Of a stretch of 26,975 bases of DNA, positions 1 through 8,263 are shown in pieces. The position numbers and the translations under genes are program-made. Source of the DNA: Alphaproteobacteria bacterium (lineage in GTDB: Bacteria > Pseudomonadota > Alphaproteobacteria > Rickettsiales > 21-14-0-20-44-7); assembly GCA_013288575.1 (NCBI GenBank), contig JABDBO010000007.1, positions 1-26,975 of the forward strand. Reading direction: 5' to 3'. The number at the start of each line of letters is the position of its first letter. Position 1 is the first letter of the stretch. The notes below the pieces were generated by a model. The model was not told the origin of the DNA. It did not search any database and saw nothing but the letters and a program-made list of their open reading frames with translations.

Positions 1-429
1 ATGTCAATGGGCTCACTCTTTGGTGTGTTCGCCGGCTTCTATTATTGGATTGGTAAAATGTCTGGCCGCCAATATCCTGAATGGGCAGGGCAAGTGCATT
101 TCTGGCTGTTGATGATTGGTGTAAACGTTACATTCTTCCCGCAACATTTCCTAGGGCTTCAAGGTATGCCTCGCCGCTATGTTGATTATCCGGAAGTTTT
201 CGCTGGCTGGAACCATATTTCATCAATCGGTGCGGCAATTACGGCTGTTGCAACAGTTTGGTTTATCGGTGTAGCGCTCTACACAGTAACCCGCGGCAAA
301 AAAGTTGGCGCAAATTACTGGGGCGAAGGCGCAGATACTTTAGAATGGACAGTGCCGTCACCGCCAGAGTTCCACACGTTTGAACATACTGGTTTGCCGG
401 TTTTGGAAGCTGATAAGCACGGGCATTAA
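1..429 (+). CDS. coxA: Cytochrome c oxidase subunit I, C-terminal part (5' end outside window)
   Basis: Catalytic subunit I of aa3-type cytochrome c oxidase, an inner-membrane proton pump that reduces O2 with electrons from cytochrome c. Only the last 142 residues are here. The frame is open from base 1, and the first ATG is an internal methionine of the family pattern around 'MSMGSLFGVFAGFYYW'. Recognisable late-family features are HFLGLQGMPRRYVDYP at about residues 49-64, a final membrane helix (about 76-96) and the tail with 'PSPPEFHTFE'. Heme and copper ligands lie upstream of the window. The usual coxB/ctaB/coxC partners do not follow; a small unknown membrane protein does. Family assignment is secure from the sequence. 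Confidence 0.94.
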   Translation: MSMGSLFGVFAGFYYWIGKMSGRQYPEWAGQVHFWLLMIGVNVTFFPQHFLGLQGMPRRYVDYPEVFAGWNHISSIGAAITAVATVWFIGVALYTVTRGKKVGANYWGEGADTLEWTVPSPPEFHTFEHTGLPVLEADKHGH

Positions 430-467
430 ATCTGTGATGATTGCCGCAGAAGTAGAGTAAAGGTTAT

Positions 468-896
468 ATGGCAAAGGTCGTAATATCTGTTCCATATGCT
501 TCTGAAGCGGTAATTGAGAAATTGAAAGCCGGCTTTTTGGAAACCCAGCTGTTCGGCAGGTTTTTTGAAGGTGAAATAACCCTTCAAGGCTTCAAGATTC
601 GCGATAAGCTTGTGAATTTAATGACAGTATTTCCGATGGGAGACACTACATTATTTGGCATTCGTGCCTATGGAGTAATCATTCCCACATCGAGTGGCAG
701 TGATATAAAAGTAGATATCCAATCAAGCCGATGGAACTTTATTTATCCTATTATTGCTGCTTTTGTTGTATTGGCACTGCAACCCACTCTTAAAACAATT
801 GTTTTATTTGCCGTCCCTGCCGTGGTTGTGCCATTTGCCTGTAAATATTATATGGAAGGACGAGTGAAGCGGTTTCTGAATTATATCTTTTGCTAG
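468..896 (+). CDS. Unknown small membrane protein downstream of coxA
   Basis: 142 residues, not recognised. The N-terminal ~88 residues look soluble and mixed alpha/beta. Two closely spaced hydrophobic segments follow (about 90-105 and 109-126), then a short basic tail ending in FLNYIFC, which suggests a C-terminal membrane hairpin with the N-terminal domain probably cytoplasmic. The ATG is preceded by AAGG at a short spacing, so this start is acceptable. It lies 38 bases after coxA on the same strand and may be cotranscribed, but nothing in it resembles a known oxidase assembly factor. A role in respiration would be a guess from position only. Confidence 0.7.
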   Translation: MAKVVISVPYASEAVIEKLKAGFLETQLFGRFFEGEITLQGFKIRDKLVNLMTVFPMGDTTLFGIRAYGVIIPTSSGSDIKVDIQSSRWNFIYPIIAAFVVLALQPTLKTIVLFAVPAVVVPFACKYYMEGRVKRFLNYIFC

Positions 897-912
897 ATTC
901 TGAAATGAATTT

Positions 913-940
913 TGGACATTAAGGATTTGTGAGCTAGTAT
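913..940 (+). promoter_or_regulatory. Possible sigma-70 promoter giving a leaderless lplT-like transcript
   Basis: TGGACA (913-918), a 16-base spacer and TAGTAT (935-940), six bases before the ATG at 947. The -35 matches 5/6 and the -10 matches 4/6. The predicted start of transcription falls at or next to the ATG, and no Shine-Dalgarno is close to that ATG (the nearest, AAGGA, is about 21 bases away). Motif-only evidence. Confidence 0.33.
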
Positions 941-946
941 TTTGTT

Positions 947-2338
947 ATGAAACCAAAATATGACATCCTAACCAAGCGGCGGTTCTTCCCGCTATTTGCC
1001 ACGCAATTTTTTGGCGCTTTTAATGACAATGCACTTCGTTTGGCGCTGGTTATGATTGTTACCTATAAAATTGTTGCGACTACAACAATAGGCATGTCCA
1101 CCCAGACGTTTGGGGTTATTGCGGCAGTGTTTTTGATCGCGCCCTATATTTTATTTTCTGGCCTAGCAGGTGAACTGGCCGATAGATATGAGCGCTCAAG
1201 ACTTATGCGCTACACAAAATTGCTCGAGTTGATAATTATGATTTTGGCCGCCATCTGCTTTTGGTATAATGATATTTATATGCTGCTTGGCTTGCTGTTT
1301 TTAGGCGGCACGCAGGCGACATTTTTCTCGCCGATGAAATATAGCATTTTGCCTGACCAGTTGCACAAAGATGAACTTATTACTGGTAATGGTTTTATTG
1401 AAGGCGGCACTTATCTGGCAATTCTTATTGGTAGTATAGTTGGCGCGCAAGAAGGTAAACTGATCAATATTACCGAACCGGGAACAACGCTTTACATCAG
1501 CTGCACATTATTGGCGGCAGTGGCGATTGGCATTACCGCTTCACTCTTTATTCCAAAAGCCAAAATAGGTTCGCCTGATTTGAAAGTTAACTGGAATATT
1601 GCGGCGAGTAATATTAATAACTTGAAAATTATTTATGCCAATAAACCCGTGTATTATGCCGCGATTGGCACGGCCTGGTTTTGGGGGATTGGTTCGGTTT
1701 ACATGTCGCTGTTCCCAGCTTTCCAGCGCGAAGTTCTTTATGCCAATCCGGATGTTTATACAATACTCTTGGCCGTTTTTTCTATTGGAGTGGCAATTGG
1801 CGCGGTAGCTTCGGGCAGGATTTTAAAAGGTGAGATTACCGGCAAATATGCGCCAAAAGCTTTGGTTGGCATGGCGTTTTTTACAGTTACCATGATTATT
1901 GCCGCGCATTTTTCTTACAAACCGGCGCTTGAAATTATTAAAGCTGATATTGCAGTTAGAAGCGGCAATGTACCAGTTGATAAAATTGCTGAAATCCGCG
2001 CGCTGGTGGATAGTAAATTGCTCACACCAGGTGAATTTTTCTCGCATATTGCCAATATTTTGGTGGTTGTTAGCATTTTTGGAATTTCCATCTGCGGGGG
2101 GATTTATGCAATTCCTCTAAAAACAATCATTCAAGATAGAAGCGAAGTGAGCAGCCGCTCACGCGTAATTGCGGCAGATAACGTGATAGACGCGTTGTTT
2201 ATTGTGGTTTTGGGAATAATCGTCTCAATTCTAGGAGAAAAACTGCATATTGGCATGCTGGGCATATTTAGCCTGGCGGCAGCGGCCAATCTTGCCTTTG
2301 CGGTTTATATTAAGAGCGTTTTAAGAAAAATTGGATAG
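947..2338 (+). CDS. lplT: LplT-like lysophospholipid transporter (MFS)
   Basis: Major facilitator family permease, 463 residues, with about 12 membrane helices. Signatures of the LplT branch are the N-terminal FFGAFNDNALR (22-31), an MFS loop motif GLAGELADRYERSR (72-85) and a central FFSPMKYSILPDQL. LplT in E. coli flips lysophospholipids such as 2-acyl-glycerophosphoethanolamine across the inner membrane for re-acylation by Aas. The next gene, nine bases downstream, encodes the matching acyltransferase/synthetase, which strongly supports the function. It is longer than E. coli LplT (about 400 residues); extra sequence is visible as a charged stretch around residues 325-365 between two helices. 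Some bacteria fuse LplT and Aas; here they are separate adjacent genes. Confidence 0.83.
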   Translation: MKPKYDILTKRRFFPLFATQFFGAFNDNALRLALVMIVTYKIVATTTIGMSTQTFGVIAAVFLIAPYILFSGLAGELADRYERSRLMRYTKLLELIIMILAAICFWYNDIYMLLGLLFLGGTQATFFSPMKYSILPDQLHKDELITGNGFIEGGTYLAILIGSIVGAQEGKLINITEPGTTLYISCTLLAAVAIGITASLFIPKAKIGSPDLKVNWNIAASNINNLKIIYANKPVYYAAIGTAWFWGIGSVYMSLFPAFQREVLYANPDVYTILLAVFSIGVAIGAVASGRILKGEITGKYAPKALVGMAFFTVTMIIAAHFSYKPALEIIKADIAVRSGNVPVDKIAEIRALVDSKLLTPGEFFSHIANILVVVSIFGISICGGIYAIPLKTIIQDRSEVSSRSRVIAADNVIDALFIVVLGIIVSILGEKLHIGMLGIFSLAAAANLAFAVYIKSVLRKIG

Positions 2339-2347
2339 AATATAGGC

Positions 2348-4510
2348 ATGAAATTCGCCCTGTTGATGTTGAAAGGCTTTTTGAAACTGTGCTATCGCGT
2401 TGAAGTGCGGGGTATCGAGAATTATCATAAGGCCGGCAAACGCGTGCTGATTATGCCAAACCATGCCGCGTTTTTGGATCCACCACTACTGGCGGCATTT
2501 TTGCCAGAGAAACCTAGTTTTGCGATCAATACGCTAATCTCGCAAATGTGGATTGTGAAGCGCGTGCTGTGGCTGTTTGATGTGTTCAAGCTTGACCCAA
2601 CCAACCCAATGTCGGCCAAATCGCTGATTGAATTTGTTGAGAAAGATAACAAGGTTGTAATTTTTCCGGAAGGGCGCATTACGGTTACTGGCAGTTTGAT
2701 GAAAGTTTATGAAGGGCCGGGCTTGGTGGCTGAAAAATCAGGCGCGATGATTTTGCCGGTTTATATTGAGAACGCTAAATATAGCAAGCTCTCGCGGTTG
2801 AAGGGCAAAATACGGCAGCGTTGGTTTCCGAAAATTACGATTACGATTATGCCGCCGTTTAAGCTCGAATCAAACGTGCAGGGCAAGGGCCGGCGCGCGG
2901 ATATCGCGATGCGCTTGCAGAAGATGCTCTCTGAAACCATGTTTTTGGCGGGAAATCTTGATCACCCGATAATTGCCAGCGTGTTGGAAAGCGCAGATAA
3001 CCACGGTAAAAAACATATTGTTGCTGATGATATTAATCGCAAGCCGATGAATTATGGCACGTTGTTTACACGAATTGTTGCTTTATCAAATGCGCTGAAA
3101 GGTAAGTTAAAAGGTGAAAATGTCGCGCTATTGATGCCAAATTCAGTGGCAAATGTGGTGAGTTTTTTGGCACTCCACCAACTTGGCAAAACTCCGGCGA
3201 TGCTCAATTTCTCGGCTGGTTCGATGAATGTGAATAATGCCTGCAAAACCGCGCAGGTTAAAACTGTGCTGACTTCAAAAATGTTTATCAAAAAAGCCGG
3301 GCTGGAAGATTTGATAAAAGATTTGCAAGATGTGGAAATTGTTTATCTGGAAGATGTCGCCAAAACAATTGGTACGGTTGCGAAAATAAAAGCTCTGCTT
3401 GTTTCTAAGTTCCCAAAAACTGCGTTTGCGAATGCGCTAAAAATCCAGGCTGATAAACCGGCGGTGATTTTATTCACATCAGGCTCAGAAGGTGCGCCAA
3501 AAGGTGTGGTGCTTTCGCATAAAAATATTCTTGCCAATATCCGCCAGGCGGATGCGGTGATTGATTTCTCAAACCGTGATGTGATTTTAAACGTTCTGCC
3601 AATGTTCCACTCATTTGGTTTAACTGTTGGCACAATTTTGCCGCTGGTTTCAGGCGTGAAAACCTTCCTTTACCCATCGCCGCTGCATTATAATATTATC
3701 CCAGAAATTTCTTACGCGATTAAGGCAACCATGTTGTGCGGAACTGATACTTTCCTCACCAAATATGGAAATGCGGCGCATCCATATGATTTTTTCAGTA
3801 TGAGATATGTGATTGCAGGCGCTGAGAAATTAAAAGAATCCACCAGCAAATTATGGGCTGATAAATTCGGCATTAGAATTTTGCAGGGTTATGGCGTGAC
3901 TGAAACTTCGCCGCTGCTTTCTGTTAACACGCCGATCTTTTCAAAACTTGGCACGGTGGGAAAAATTGTGCCAGGAGTTGAAAGCGAATTGCGCCCGGTT
4001 GAAGGTATCAAAGAAGGTGGCGAGCTTTGGGTTAAAGGTGCAAATATTATGTCTGGCTATTTGAAACTTGATAAGCCGGGCGTGCTGCAGCCGCCAAAAG
4101 ATGGTTGGTATGGCACGGGTGATATTATCAAAATTGATGAGGAAGGGTTTGTTAGCATTCTAGGCCGCGCTAAGCGATTCGCAAAAATTGCCGGTGAAAT
4201 GGTGAGCTTGCCATTGGTTGAGGAATTTGCGCATAAGCTTTGGCCGGGTGTGGCAACAGCGGTGATTGCGGTAAAAGATGAAAGAAAAGGCGAGCAATTA
4301 GTGTTGGTGTTGCCGGATAAAGAATATACGCTTGCAGAGTTTAAGACATATGTAAAAGCTAATGGCTTGCCAGAAATTGCTACGCCGCGAAGAAGTGTGA
4401 TAGCTGAAATTCCGCTGCTTGGTACTGGTAAGACCGATTATCCGAAACTACAGAAGATTGTCGAAGAGCAGGGCGCGCTGGAAAAAGATTTCGGCGTTGA
4501 AGGTGATTAA
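2348..4510 (+). CDS. aas: Bifunctional lysophospholipid acyltransferase / acyl-ACP synthetase (Aas)
   Basis: 720 residues with two domains. The N-terminal PlsC-type acyltransferase (about 1-200) has the HX4D catalytic motif H39-AAFL-D44 and FPEGR at 106-110. The C-terminal AMP-forming ligase (about 210-710) has the P-loop TSGSEGAPKG at 377-386, YGVTE at 515-519 and GTGD at 589-592. In E. coli, Aas activates a fatty acid onto bound ACP with ATP and transfers it to lysophosphatidylethanolamine, repairing phospholipids at the inner membrane. Length matches E. coli Aas (719). It sits nine bases behind the LplT-like transporter, forming a salvage operon. Its stop codon overlaps the stop of the convergent TPR gene (bases 4507-4510, TTAA on both strands), so there is no room for a terminator between them. 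Confidence 0.92.
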   Translation: MKFALLMLKGFLKLCYRVEVRGIENYHKAGKRVLIMPNHAAFLDPPLLAAFLPEKPSFAINTLISQMWIVKRVLWLFDVFKLDPTNPMSAKSLIEFVEKDNKVVIFPEGRITVTGSLMKVYEGPGLVAEKSGAMILPVYIENAKYSKLSRLKGKIRQRWFPKITITIMPPFKLESNVQGKGRRADIAMRLQKMLSETMFLAGNLDHPIIASVLESADNHGKKHIVADDINRKPMNYGTLFTRIVALSNALKGKLKGENVALLMPNSVANVVSFLALHQLGKTPAMLNFSAGSMNVNNACKTAQVKTVLTSKMFIKKAGLEDLIKDLQDVEIVYLEDVAKTIGTVAKIKALLVSKFPKTAFANALKIQADKPAVILFTSGSEGAPKGVVLSHKNILANIRQADAVIDFSNRDVILNVLPMFHSFGLTVGTILPLVSGVKTFLYPSPLHYNIIPEISYAIKATMLCGTDTFLTKYGNAAHPYDFFSMRYVIAGAEKLKESTSKLWADKFGIRILQGYGVTETSPLLSVNTPIFSKLGTVGKIVPGVESELRPVEGIKEGGELWVKGANIMSGYLKLDKPGVLQPPKDGWYGTGDIIKIDEEGFVSILGRAKRFAKIAGEMVSLPLVEEFAHKLWPGVATAVIAVKDERKGEQLVLVLPDKEYTLAEFKTYVKANGLPEIATPRRSVIAEIPLLGTGKTDYPKLQKIVEEQGALEKDFGVEGD

Positions 4511-5481
4511 TTACTACTAGGTTTCTTTACAGTTTTGCTAGTGGTTGTGGTTTTTGCCGCCGGGCTCGAGCTGCTCACTGTGCCATTGTTATTGGTGCCG
4601 TTTAATTTCTCTAAATTATCCCAGGCCTTATCATAATAAACCGAAGTTCCCATCAGAGCTTTATTTAAATAAGTGCGGGCAAGGTCGGAATCTTTAGATA
4701 GTTCGGCGTAAATGCCCATATTATTATAAAGCTGCGGCGTGGTGAGCCAAGGTTTTGCGGTTTCTTCAGCTTTATCCATTTTCTTTGCAATGCCATAGAC
4801 CATGGCAAGGTTCAGATCAATTTGGCGCTTCTCACCCGGATTTTCAGTAGATTTTGTTGAAGCTTCCTGCAGAATCTTAATTGCATCATCATAATTGCCA
4901 ACCAATGCGCGAACTAAACCTTGATTATTAAGCACAGCGGGTGCGCGGCCGCTGACTTCTGCAGCCAAATCAAGATATTGATTAGCTTCTTTGAATTTTT
5001 TATTTACTGCAAAGATCAAACCCGCAGCGTTGATAGATTTCCAACGTGTTGAATCTTTGTGGATGATATCAGTTAATAGCGGGCCTGCTTTTTGAAAATC
5101 ACCTAAAGAGACAAGGCAAAGCGCTTTGCCTTCGGTTGAGTTCATATCATTTGGCTTATCTTTTAAGACATCGCTATAGAGTTCAATTGCCTGTGCGCAG
5201 GCACCGCGGCGGCGCAAAGTTTCGGCATATTTATATTTATAAAGATCATTTTTCGGATCTTTTTTATTGAGCTGCTCAAAGTAATATTCGGCTTTGAACG
5301 AATCTCCACTAGCAAGTGCTGCCTGGCCAGAATCATAAAGAGTTTTTTCTATTGTCGGCACATCTACTGAGGCCAAAGCATCATCCATTTCTTTTTTGCG
5401 AGTATCAGATGCATTTTTTTCCGGCAAAATACTGCAGGATGCAAGACTGATAGCGGTGAAGATAAGGAGGAGCTTTTTCAT
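4507..5481 (-). CDS. TPR-repeat lipoprotein, TadD-like
   Basis: 324 residues. The N-terminus is a lipoprotein signal with lipobox L-A-S-C, giving an acylated Cys16. The body (about 40-290) is made of tetratricopeptide repeats, for example 'YYFEQLNKKDPKNDLYKYKY' and a unit containing LNNQGLVRALVGNYDDAIKI. The tail is low-complexity Ser/Thr/Asn/Lys. TPR lipoproteins act as scaffolds for envelope complexes; the pattern 'NNxGLxxALxGxYDxAI' resembles TadD of tight-adherence (Flp) pili, but no other tad gene is in the window, so the pilus role is an inference. The start is supported by AAGG six bases upstream. Its stop overlaps that of aas. Confidence 0.8.
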   Translation of the reverse strand: MKKLLLIFTAISLASCSILPEKNASDTRKKEMDDALASVDVPTIEKTLYDSGQAALASGDSFKAEYYFEQLNKKDPKNDLYKYKYAETLRRRGACAQAIELYSDVLKDKPNDMNSTEGKALCLVSLGDFQKAGPLLTDIIHKDSTRWKSINAAGLIFAVNKKFKEANQYLDLAAEVSGRAPAVLNNQGLVRALVGNYDDAIKILQEASTKSTENPGEKRQIDLNLAMVYGIAKKMDKAEETAKPWLTTPQLYNNMGIYAELSKDSDLARTYLNKALMGTSVYYDKAWDNLEKLNGTNNNGTVSSSSPAAKTTTTSKTVKKPSSN

Positions 5482-5548
5482 ATCTGCCTTAAACTCTAAG
5501 CTTTCTGCGATGATATATCCACAAAAATTTTGGAATAATAAGAAGTAG

Positions 5549-5568
5549 ATTCCTGCTTTCGCAGGAAT
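5549..5568. repeat. Dispersed palindromic repeat (ATTCCTGC-TTTC-GCAGGAAT)
   Basis: Perfect 8-bp inverted repeat around a four-base loop, followed by GACGGG, in the gap between the BamE-like gene and the TPR lipoprotein. On the minus strand it reads as the widespread bacterial element CGTCATTCCTGCGAAAGCAG and so on; conceptual translation of it gives the familiar spurious 'RHSCESRNL' peptide. It could also act as a transcript-stabilising or processing hairpin between the two genes. Only one copy is seen here. Confidence 0.75.
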
Positions 5569-5582
5569 GACGGGGTTTGGGT

Positions 5583-5975
5583 TTATTGGCCTTCTTGCTG
5601 CTCGGCTTCGGGAATAAGATCAACATCAGCGCCGTTTTTAAGCTGGTGTTTGGCATAGAGCAGGTGGTCAAGGTCGACAAAGCCAAGTACAACATTGGTG
5701 CCATCAGCCATTGAGTAGCGGTAAATATACATGCCAGAGCCGATTTCATCATCGGGTTTGCCAACAATTTCTTCAGCTTCTGAATAGCTCATTCCGGCAC
5801 GAAGATTTTTGAAAATTTCAACTTCCTTCCTGCTTTGGGCGCTTTTTTGGCGCGCTTCGGCGATAGTTTCGCCCTTAACCGCACTTTCCTTGGAAACTGT
5901 AGGGCTGCTATAAAACTCTATATAACAGAGATAGCCCAGGAAAAGCAGAACCAATAATCCAAACATTGCTTTCAT
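5583..5975 (-). CDS. Membrane-anchored protein with BamE/SmpA- or DUF3862-like domain
   Basis: 130 residues from the ATG at 5975. Residues 2-23 form a single N-terminal hydrophobic segment (signal anchor). A charged helical linker follows, then a small domain with 'GMSYSEAEEIVGKPDDEIGS' and 'YRYSMADGTNVVLGF'. The pattern GMS-x(2)-E-x(3)-IVGKPD and the following beta-rich stretch recall the SmpA/OmlA (BamE) and DUF3862 fold of small envelope proteins. A TTG at 6014 would add 13 residues; neither start has a good Shine-Dalgarno, and I prefer ATG because the hydrophobic anchor then sits at the N-terminus. It is divergent from pyrB. Fold similarity is judged by eye; function unknown. Confidence 0.62.
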   Translation of the reverse strand: MKAMFGLLVLLFLGYLCYIEFYSSPTVSKESAVKGETIAEARQKSAQSRKEVEIFKNLRAGMSYSEAEEIVGKPDDEIGSGMYIYRYSMADGTNVVLGFVDLDHLLYAKHQLKNGADVDLIPEAEQQEGQ

Positions 5976-6061
5976 AATAGGGTTGATTTTATTAGAAAAA
6001 ATTGCGGCCGCCAAGTAATTCTTGAGTTTTGCTTAAAATTCTTTAGGTTGCCTACTTTAGT

Positions 6062-6979
6062 ATGAAACACTTACTAAGCATCAACGATTTAAGCGTTGCT
6101 GATATCAGCAAAATTCTTGATCGTGCCAATGAGCACGCAAAGGTTAATCGTTCTCTTAATAAAAAGCAGGCGATTTTAACTGGGCGCACGGCGATTAATT
6201 TATTCGTTGAAACTTCAACTCGAACGCTCACTAGTTTTGAACTGGCGGCAAAACGGTTGGATTGTGATGTTATCACGATGAATGTTGAGAAATCATCAAT
6301 TACGGTAAAGGGTGAATCTCTGGCTGATACGGCGATGACGTTAAATGCCATGCATCCGGATTTTATTGTGATTCGCCATAATGTAAGCGGGCAGGTACAG
6401 GAATTGGCCGGTTATATGGATTGCTCAGTGATAAATGCAGGAGACGGCACCAATGAGCATCCTTCACAGGCTTTAGTTGATGCGGCGGCGATAAAAAATT
6501 CATTTGGGCGGATTGCTGGTTTGAACATTGCGATTTGCGGCGACATTTTGCACAGCCGAGTGGCGCATTCCAATTTGCTGATGATGGGAAAATTGGGCGC
6601 GAATTTACGCGTGATTGCACCGAAATCATTTTTGCCGAATGATGATAGTTTGGCTAAAAGCGGCGTGGAAGTTTTTACTGATATGAATAAGGGCTTAAAA
6701 GATGTTGATGTGGTTATGATGCTGCGCGTGCAAAAGGAACGCATGCAGGCTTCCGAAGTTCCGTCTGAGAGGCAGTTCCATGCTGATTACGGGCTTACCC
6801 GTGAGCGGTTGAAAATTGCCAAGCCAACGGCGAAAGTTATGGCGCCAGGGCCGATTAATCGCGGTGTGGAAATTGATTCCGATGTTGCCGATGACCGCTC
6901 GCGCAGTTTGATTTTGGAACAGGTAGAGATTGGCGTTTCGATCCGGCAGGCGATTTTGGAACATTTGATCGATGGCTGA
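6062..6979 (+). CDS. pyrB: Aspartate carbamoyltransferase catalytic chain
   Basis: 305 residues, the standard length. Transfers the carbamoyl group from carbamoyl phosphate to L-aspartate, the committed step of pyrimidine synthesis, in the cytoplasm. Visible motifs: carbamoyl-phosphate site S52-T-R-T55, K83 in TVKGES, H133-P-S-Q in the NEHPSQALVDA segment, GDILHSRVAHSN, LRVQKER and the C-terminal PGPINRGVEI. No pyrI regulatory gene or pyrC follows; radC overlaps the last eight bases instead. The ATG has no obvious Shine-Dalgarno. The gene points away from the BamE-like gene, so its promoter must lie in 5976-6061, where I see only weak -35/-10 candidates. Identification is secure. Confidence 0.96.
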   Translation: MKHLLSINDLSVADISKILDRANEHAKVNRSLNKKQAILTGRTAINLFVETSTRTLTSFELAAKRLDCDVITMNVEKSSITVKGESLADTAMTLNAMHPDFIVIRHNVSGQVQELAGYMDCSVINAGDGTNEHPSQALVDAAAIKNSFGRIAGLNIAICGDILHSRVAHSNLLMMGKLGANLRVIAPKSFLPNDDSLAKSGVEVFTDMNKGLKDVDVVMMLRVQKERMQASEVPSERQFHADYGLTRERLKIAKPTAKVMAPGPINRGVEIDSDVADDRSRSLILEQVEIGVSIRQAILEHLIDG

Positions 6980-7694
6980 TTTATTAGAAATATTAGAGGA
7001 AACTCAAGAAAAATCCTCAGAAGAAAAGCCACACTACCATGGTCATCGTAAACGCTTGCGTGAGCGGTTTTTGAATGAGCCAAAGGCGGTGGCGGATTAT
7101 GAGTTGTTGGAGATTATTCTATTTTCAGCCTCGGCGCGCTCTGATGTGAAACCTTTAGCGAAAGAGCTTATTGCAAAATTTGGAACGCTGGCAAAAGTTT
7201 TGACGGCGGACGGAGTTGATCTGGCGAAAGTTGAGGGGATTAATGAGGCGGCGATTACGGCTATTAAAACGGTACAGGAGGCGTCATCAAGGTTGCTGCT
7301 GAGTGAAGCCAAGGCGAAGCCGGTTTTAAACTCGTGGGTGAAGCTATTGGATTATTGCCGGGCGGAGATGGGGCATTTGAAAAATGAGCAGTTCCGGATT
7401 TTGTTTTTAAATTCGAAAAATATGCTGATTGCTGATGAAGTGCAGCAGGAAGGAACAATTAACCATACGCTGGCTTATCCGCGTGAAATTGTAAAACGAG
7501 CATTGGAGCTGGCGGCATCATCAATTATATTATGCCACAATCACCCGAGTGGTGATCCGACGCCGTCACGTGCGGATATTGATTTAACGCACCAAATTAT
7601 CGCCGCAGGCAAACCGCTGGAGATAAAAATTCATGATCATTTGATAATTTCAGAAACTGAACATTACAGTTTCAAGAGCAATGGTTTGATTTAA
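6972..7694 (+). CDS. radC: RadC-family JAMM/MPN+ protein
   Basis: 240 residues. Residues about 20-100 form the N-terminal helix-hairpin-helix-like region (RLRERFL, ADYELLEIILFSA, KVEGINEAAITAIK). Residues about 115-240 form the JAMM/MPN+ domain with the metal-binding motif H189-N-H191-P-S-G-D, S199 and D202, intact as in other RadC proteins. The family was once thought to act in DNA repair, but that role is not established; the JAMM fold suggests a metal-dependent hydrolase. It starts inside the last codons of pyrB (eight-base overlap), so the two are probably cotranscribed and translationally coupled. Confidence 0.93.
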   Translation: MADLLEILEETQEKSSEEKPHYHGHRKRLRERFLNEPKAVADYELLEIILFSASARSDVKPLAKELIAKFGTLAKVLTADGVDLAKVEGINEAAITAIKTVQEASSRLLLSEAKAKPVLNSWVKLLDYCRAEMGHLKNEQFRILFLNSKNMLIADEVQQEGTINHTLAYPREIVKRALELAASSIILCHNHPSGDPTPSRADIDLTHQIIAAGKPLEIKIHDHLIISETEHYSFKSNGLI

Positions 7695-7701
7695 ACTTTG
7701 A

Positions 7702-7848
7702 TTAGTGGCGGCCGTTGCCTTGTGAGCGTTGTGCCTGTTCTACGGCGGCGGTAACGAAAGCACTTAATGGAACATTATTTTGCAAAAGTTGTTTTGCAAC
7801 CAGCGCGGCATCAAATGCTTTTGAGATTTTATCTTCGTTTTTAAGCAT
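7702..7848 (-). CDS. 48-aa unknown protein, coupled to the gene upstream
   Basis: A small reading frame starting at the ATG at 7848-7846 and ending at TAA 7702-7704. It begins MLKNEDKISKAFDAALVAKQ, is predicted helical, and ends in a basic SQGNGRH tail. Support for it being real: a good Shine-Dalgarno (GAGGTG) five bases before the ATG, and an eight-base overlap with the stop of the upstream gene (ATGCTTAA), the classic layout for translational coupling. I do not recognise the family. It may work with the 133-aa protein encoded just before it. Confidence 0.62.
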   Translation of the reverse strand: MLKNEDKISKAFDAALVAKQLLQNNVPLSAFVTAAVEQAQRSQGNGRH

Positions 7849-8242
7849 ATTGCACCTCGGTGACGGTTACAAAATGCTTGGTGATTTTATCAGAAACATC
7901 GAGAAAAATTTCCTGAATTTGGCCCATGCAGGTAAAAGGCTTAGTCTTATCAAATAAAATTTCATCACCGCTAACTGCTTTTAATGTGCGTGCGCCAGCG
8001 TAGCGCTTGATATAATCTAATAGATGGAATCTTGGGTCGCTAAATGAACCAGGAGTAGTTCTGATGGCAGGCGCGGCAATATCTAAAATATGCGCTAACT
8101 TGATAATGTCTTCGAGGGTGTTCTCAGGATTATGGCCAGTTTCGACAATATCTTTCACAACTACAGCCAAACCTTCGGCCATTTCAGCTTTTGCTTCATG
8201 CAGCTGTTTAATATTATTATCGTTTATCGTGCTGAAACCCAT
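7841..8242 (-). CDS. Unknown 133-aa protein
   Basis: Soluble protein, not recognised; no signal peptide or membrane segment. The N-terminal two thirds look helical (KQLHEAKAEMAEGLAVVVKD, then LEDIIKLAHILDIAAPAIRT), and the C-terminal third is likely beta-rich (residues after GARTLKAVSGDEILF). I chose the ATG at 8242, the seventh codon of the longest frame (which begins at 8260). The 8242 start has GGGG five bases upstream, while the 8260 ATG has none and would fall at or before the transcription start predicted from the promoter at 8264-8293. It is followed by the overlapping 48-aa gene, so the two form a small operon of unknown role. Confidence 0.68.
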   Translation of the reverse strand: MGFSTINDNNIKQLHEAKAEMAEGLAVVVKDIVETGHNPENTLEDIIKLAHILDIAAPAIRTTPGSFSDPRFHLLDYIKRYAGARTLKAVSGDEILFDKTKPFTCMGQIQEIFLDVSDKITKHFVTVTEVQYA

Positions 8243-8263
8243 ATACCCCGTTTTCCCCATAAC

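Noticed and set aside
5489..5767. A 92-residue minus-strand frame containing RHSCESRNLL
   Set aside because: The peptide is the well-known spurious translation of the palindromic repeat at 5549-5568, and the frame overlaps the better BamE-like gene in another phase.
7715..7957. An 80-residue plus-strand frame starting MPCERCACSTAAVTK after radC
   Set aside because: It lies antisense to the coupled unknown genes at 7702-8242, has no Shine-Dalgarno, and the minus-strand frames have coupling and a promoter. The cysteines come from the antisense reading.
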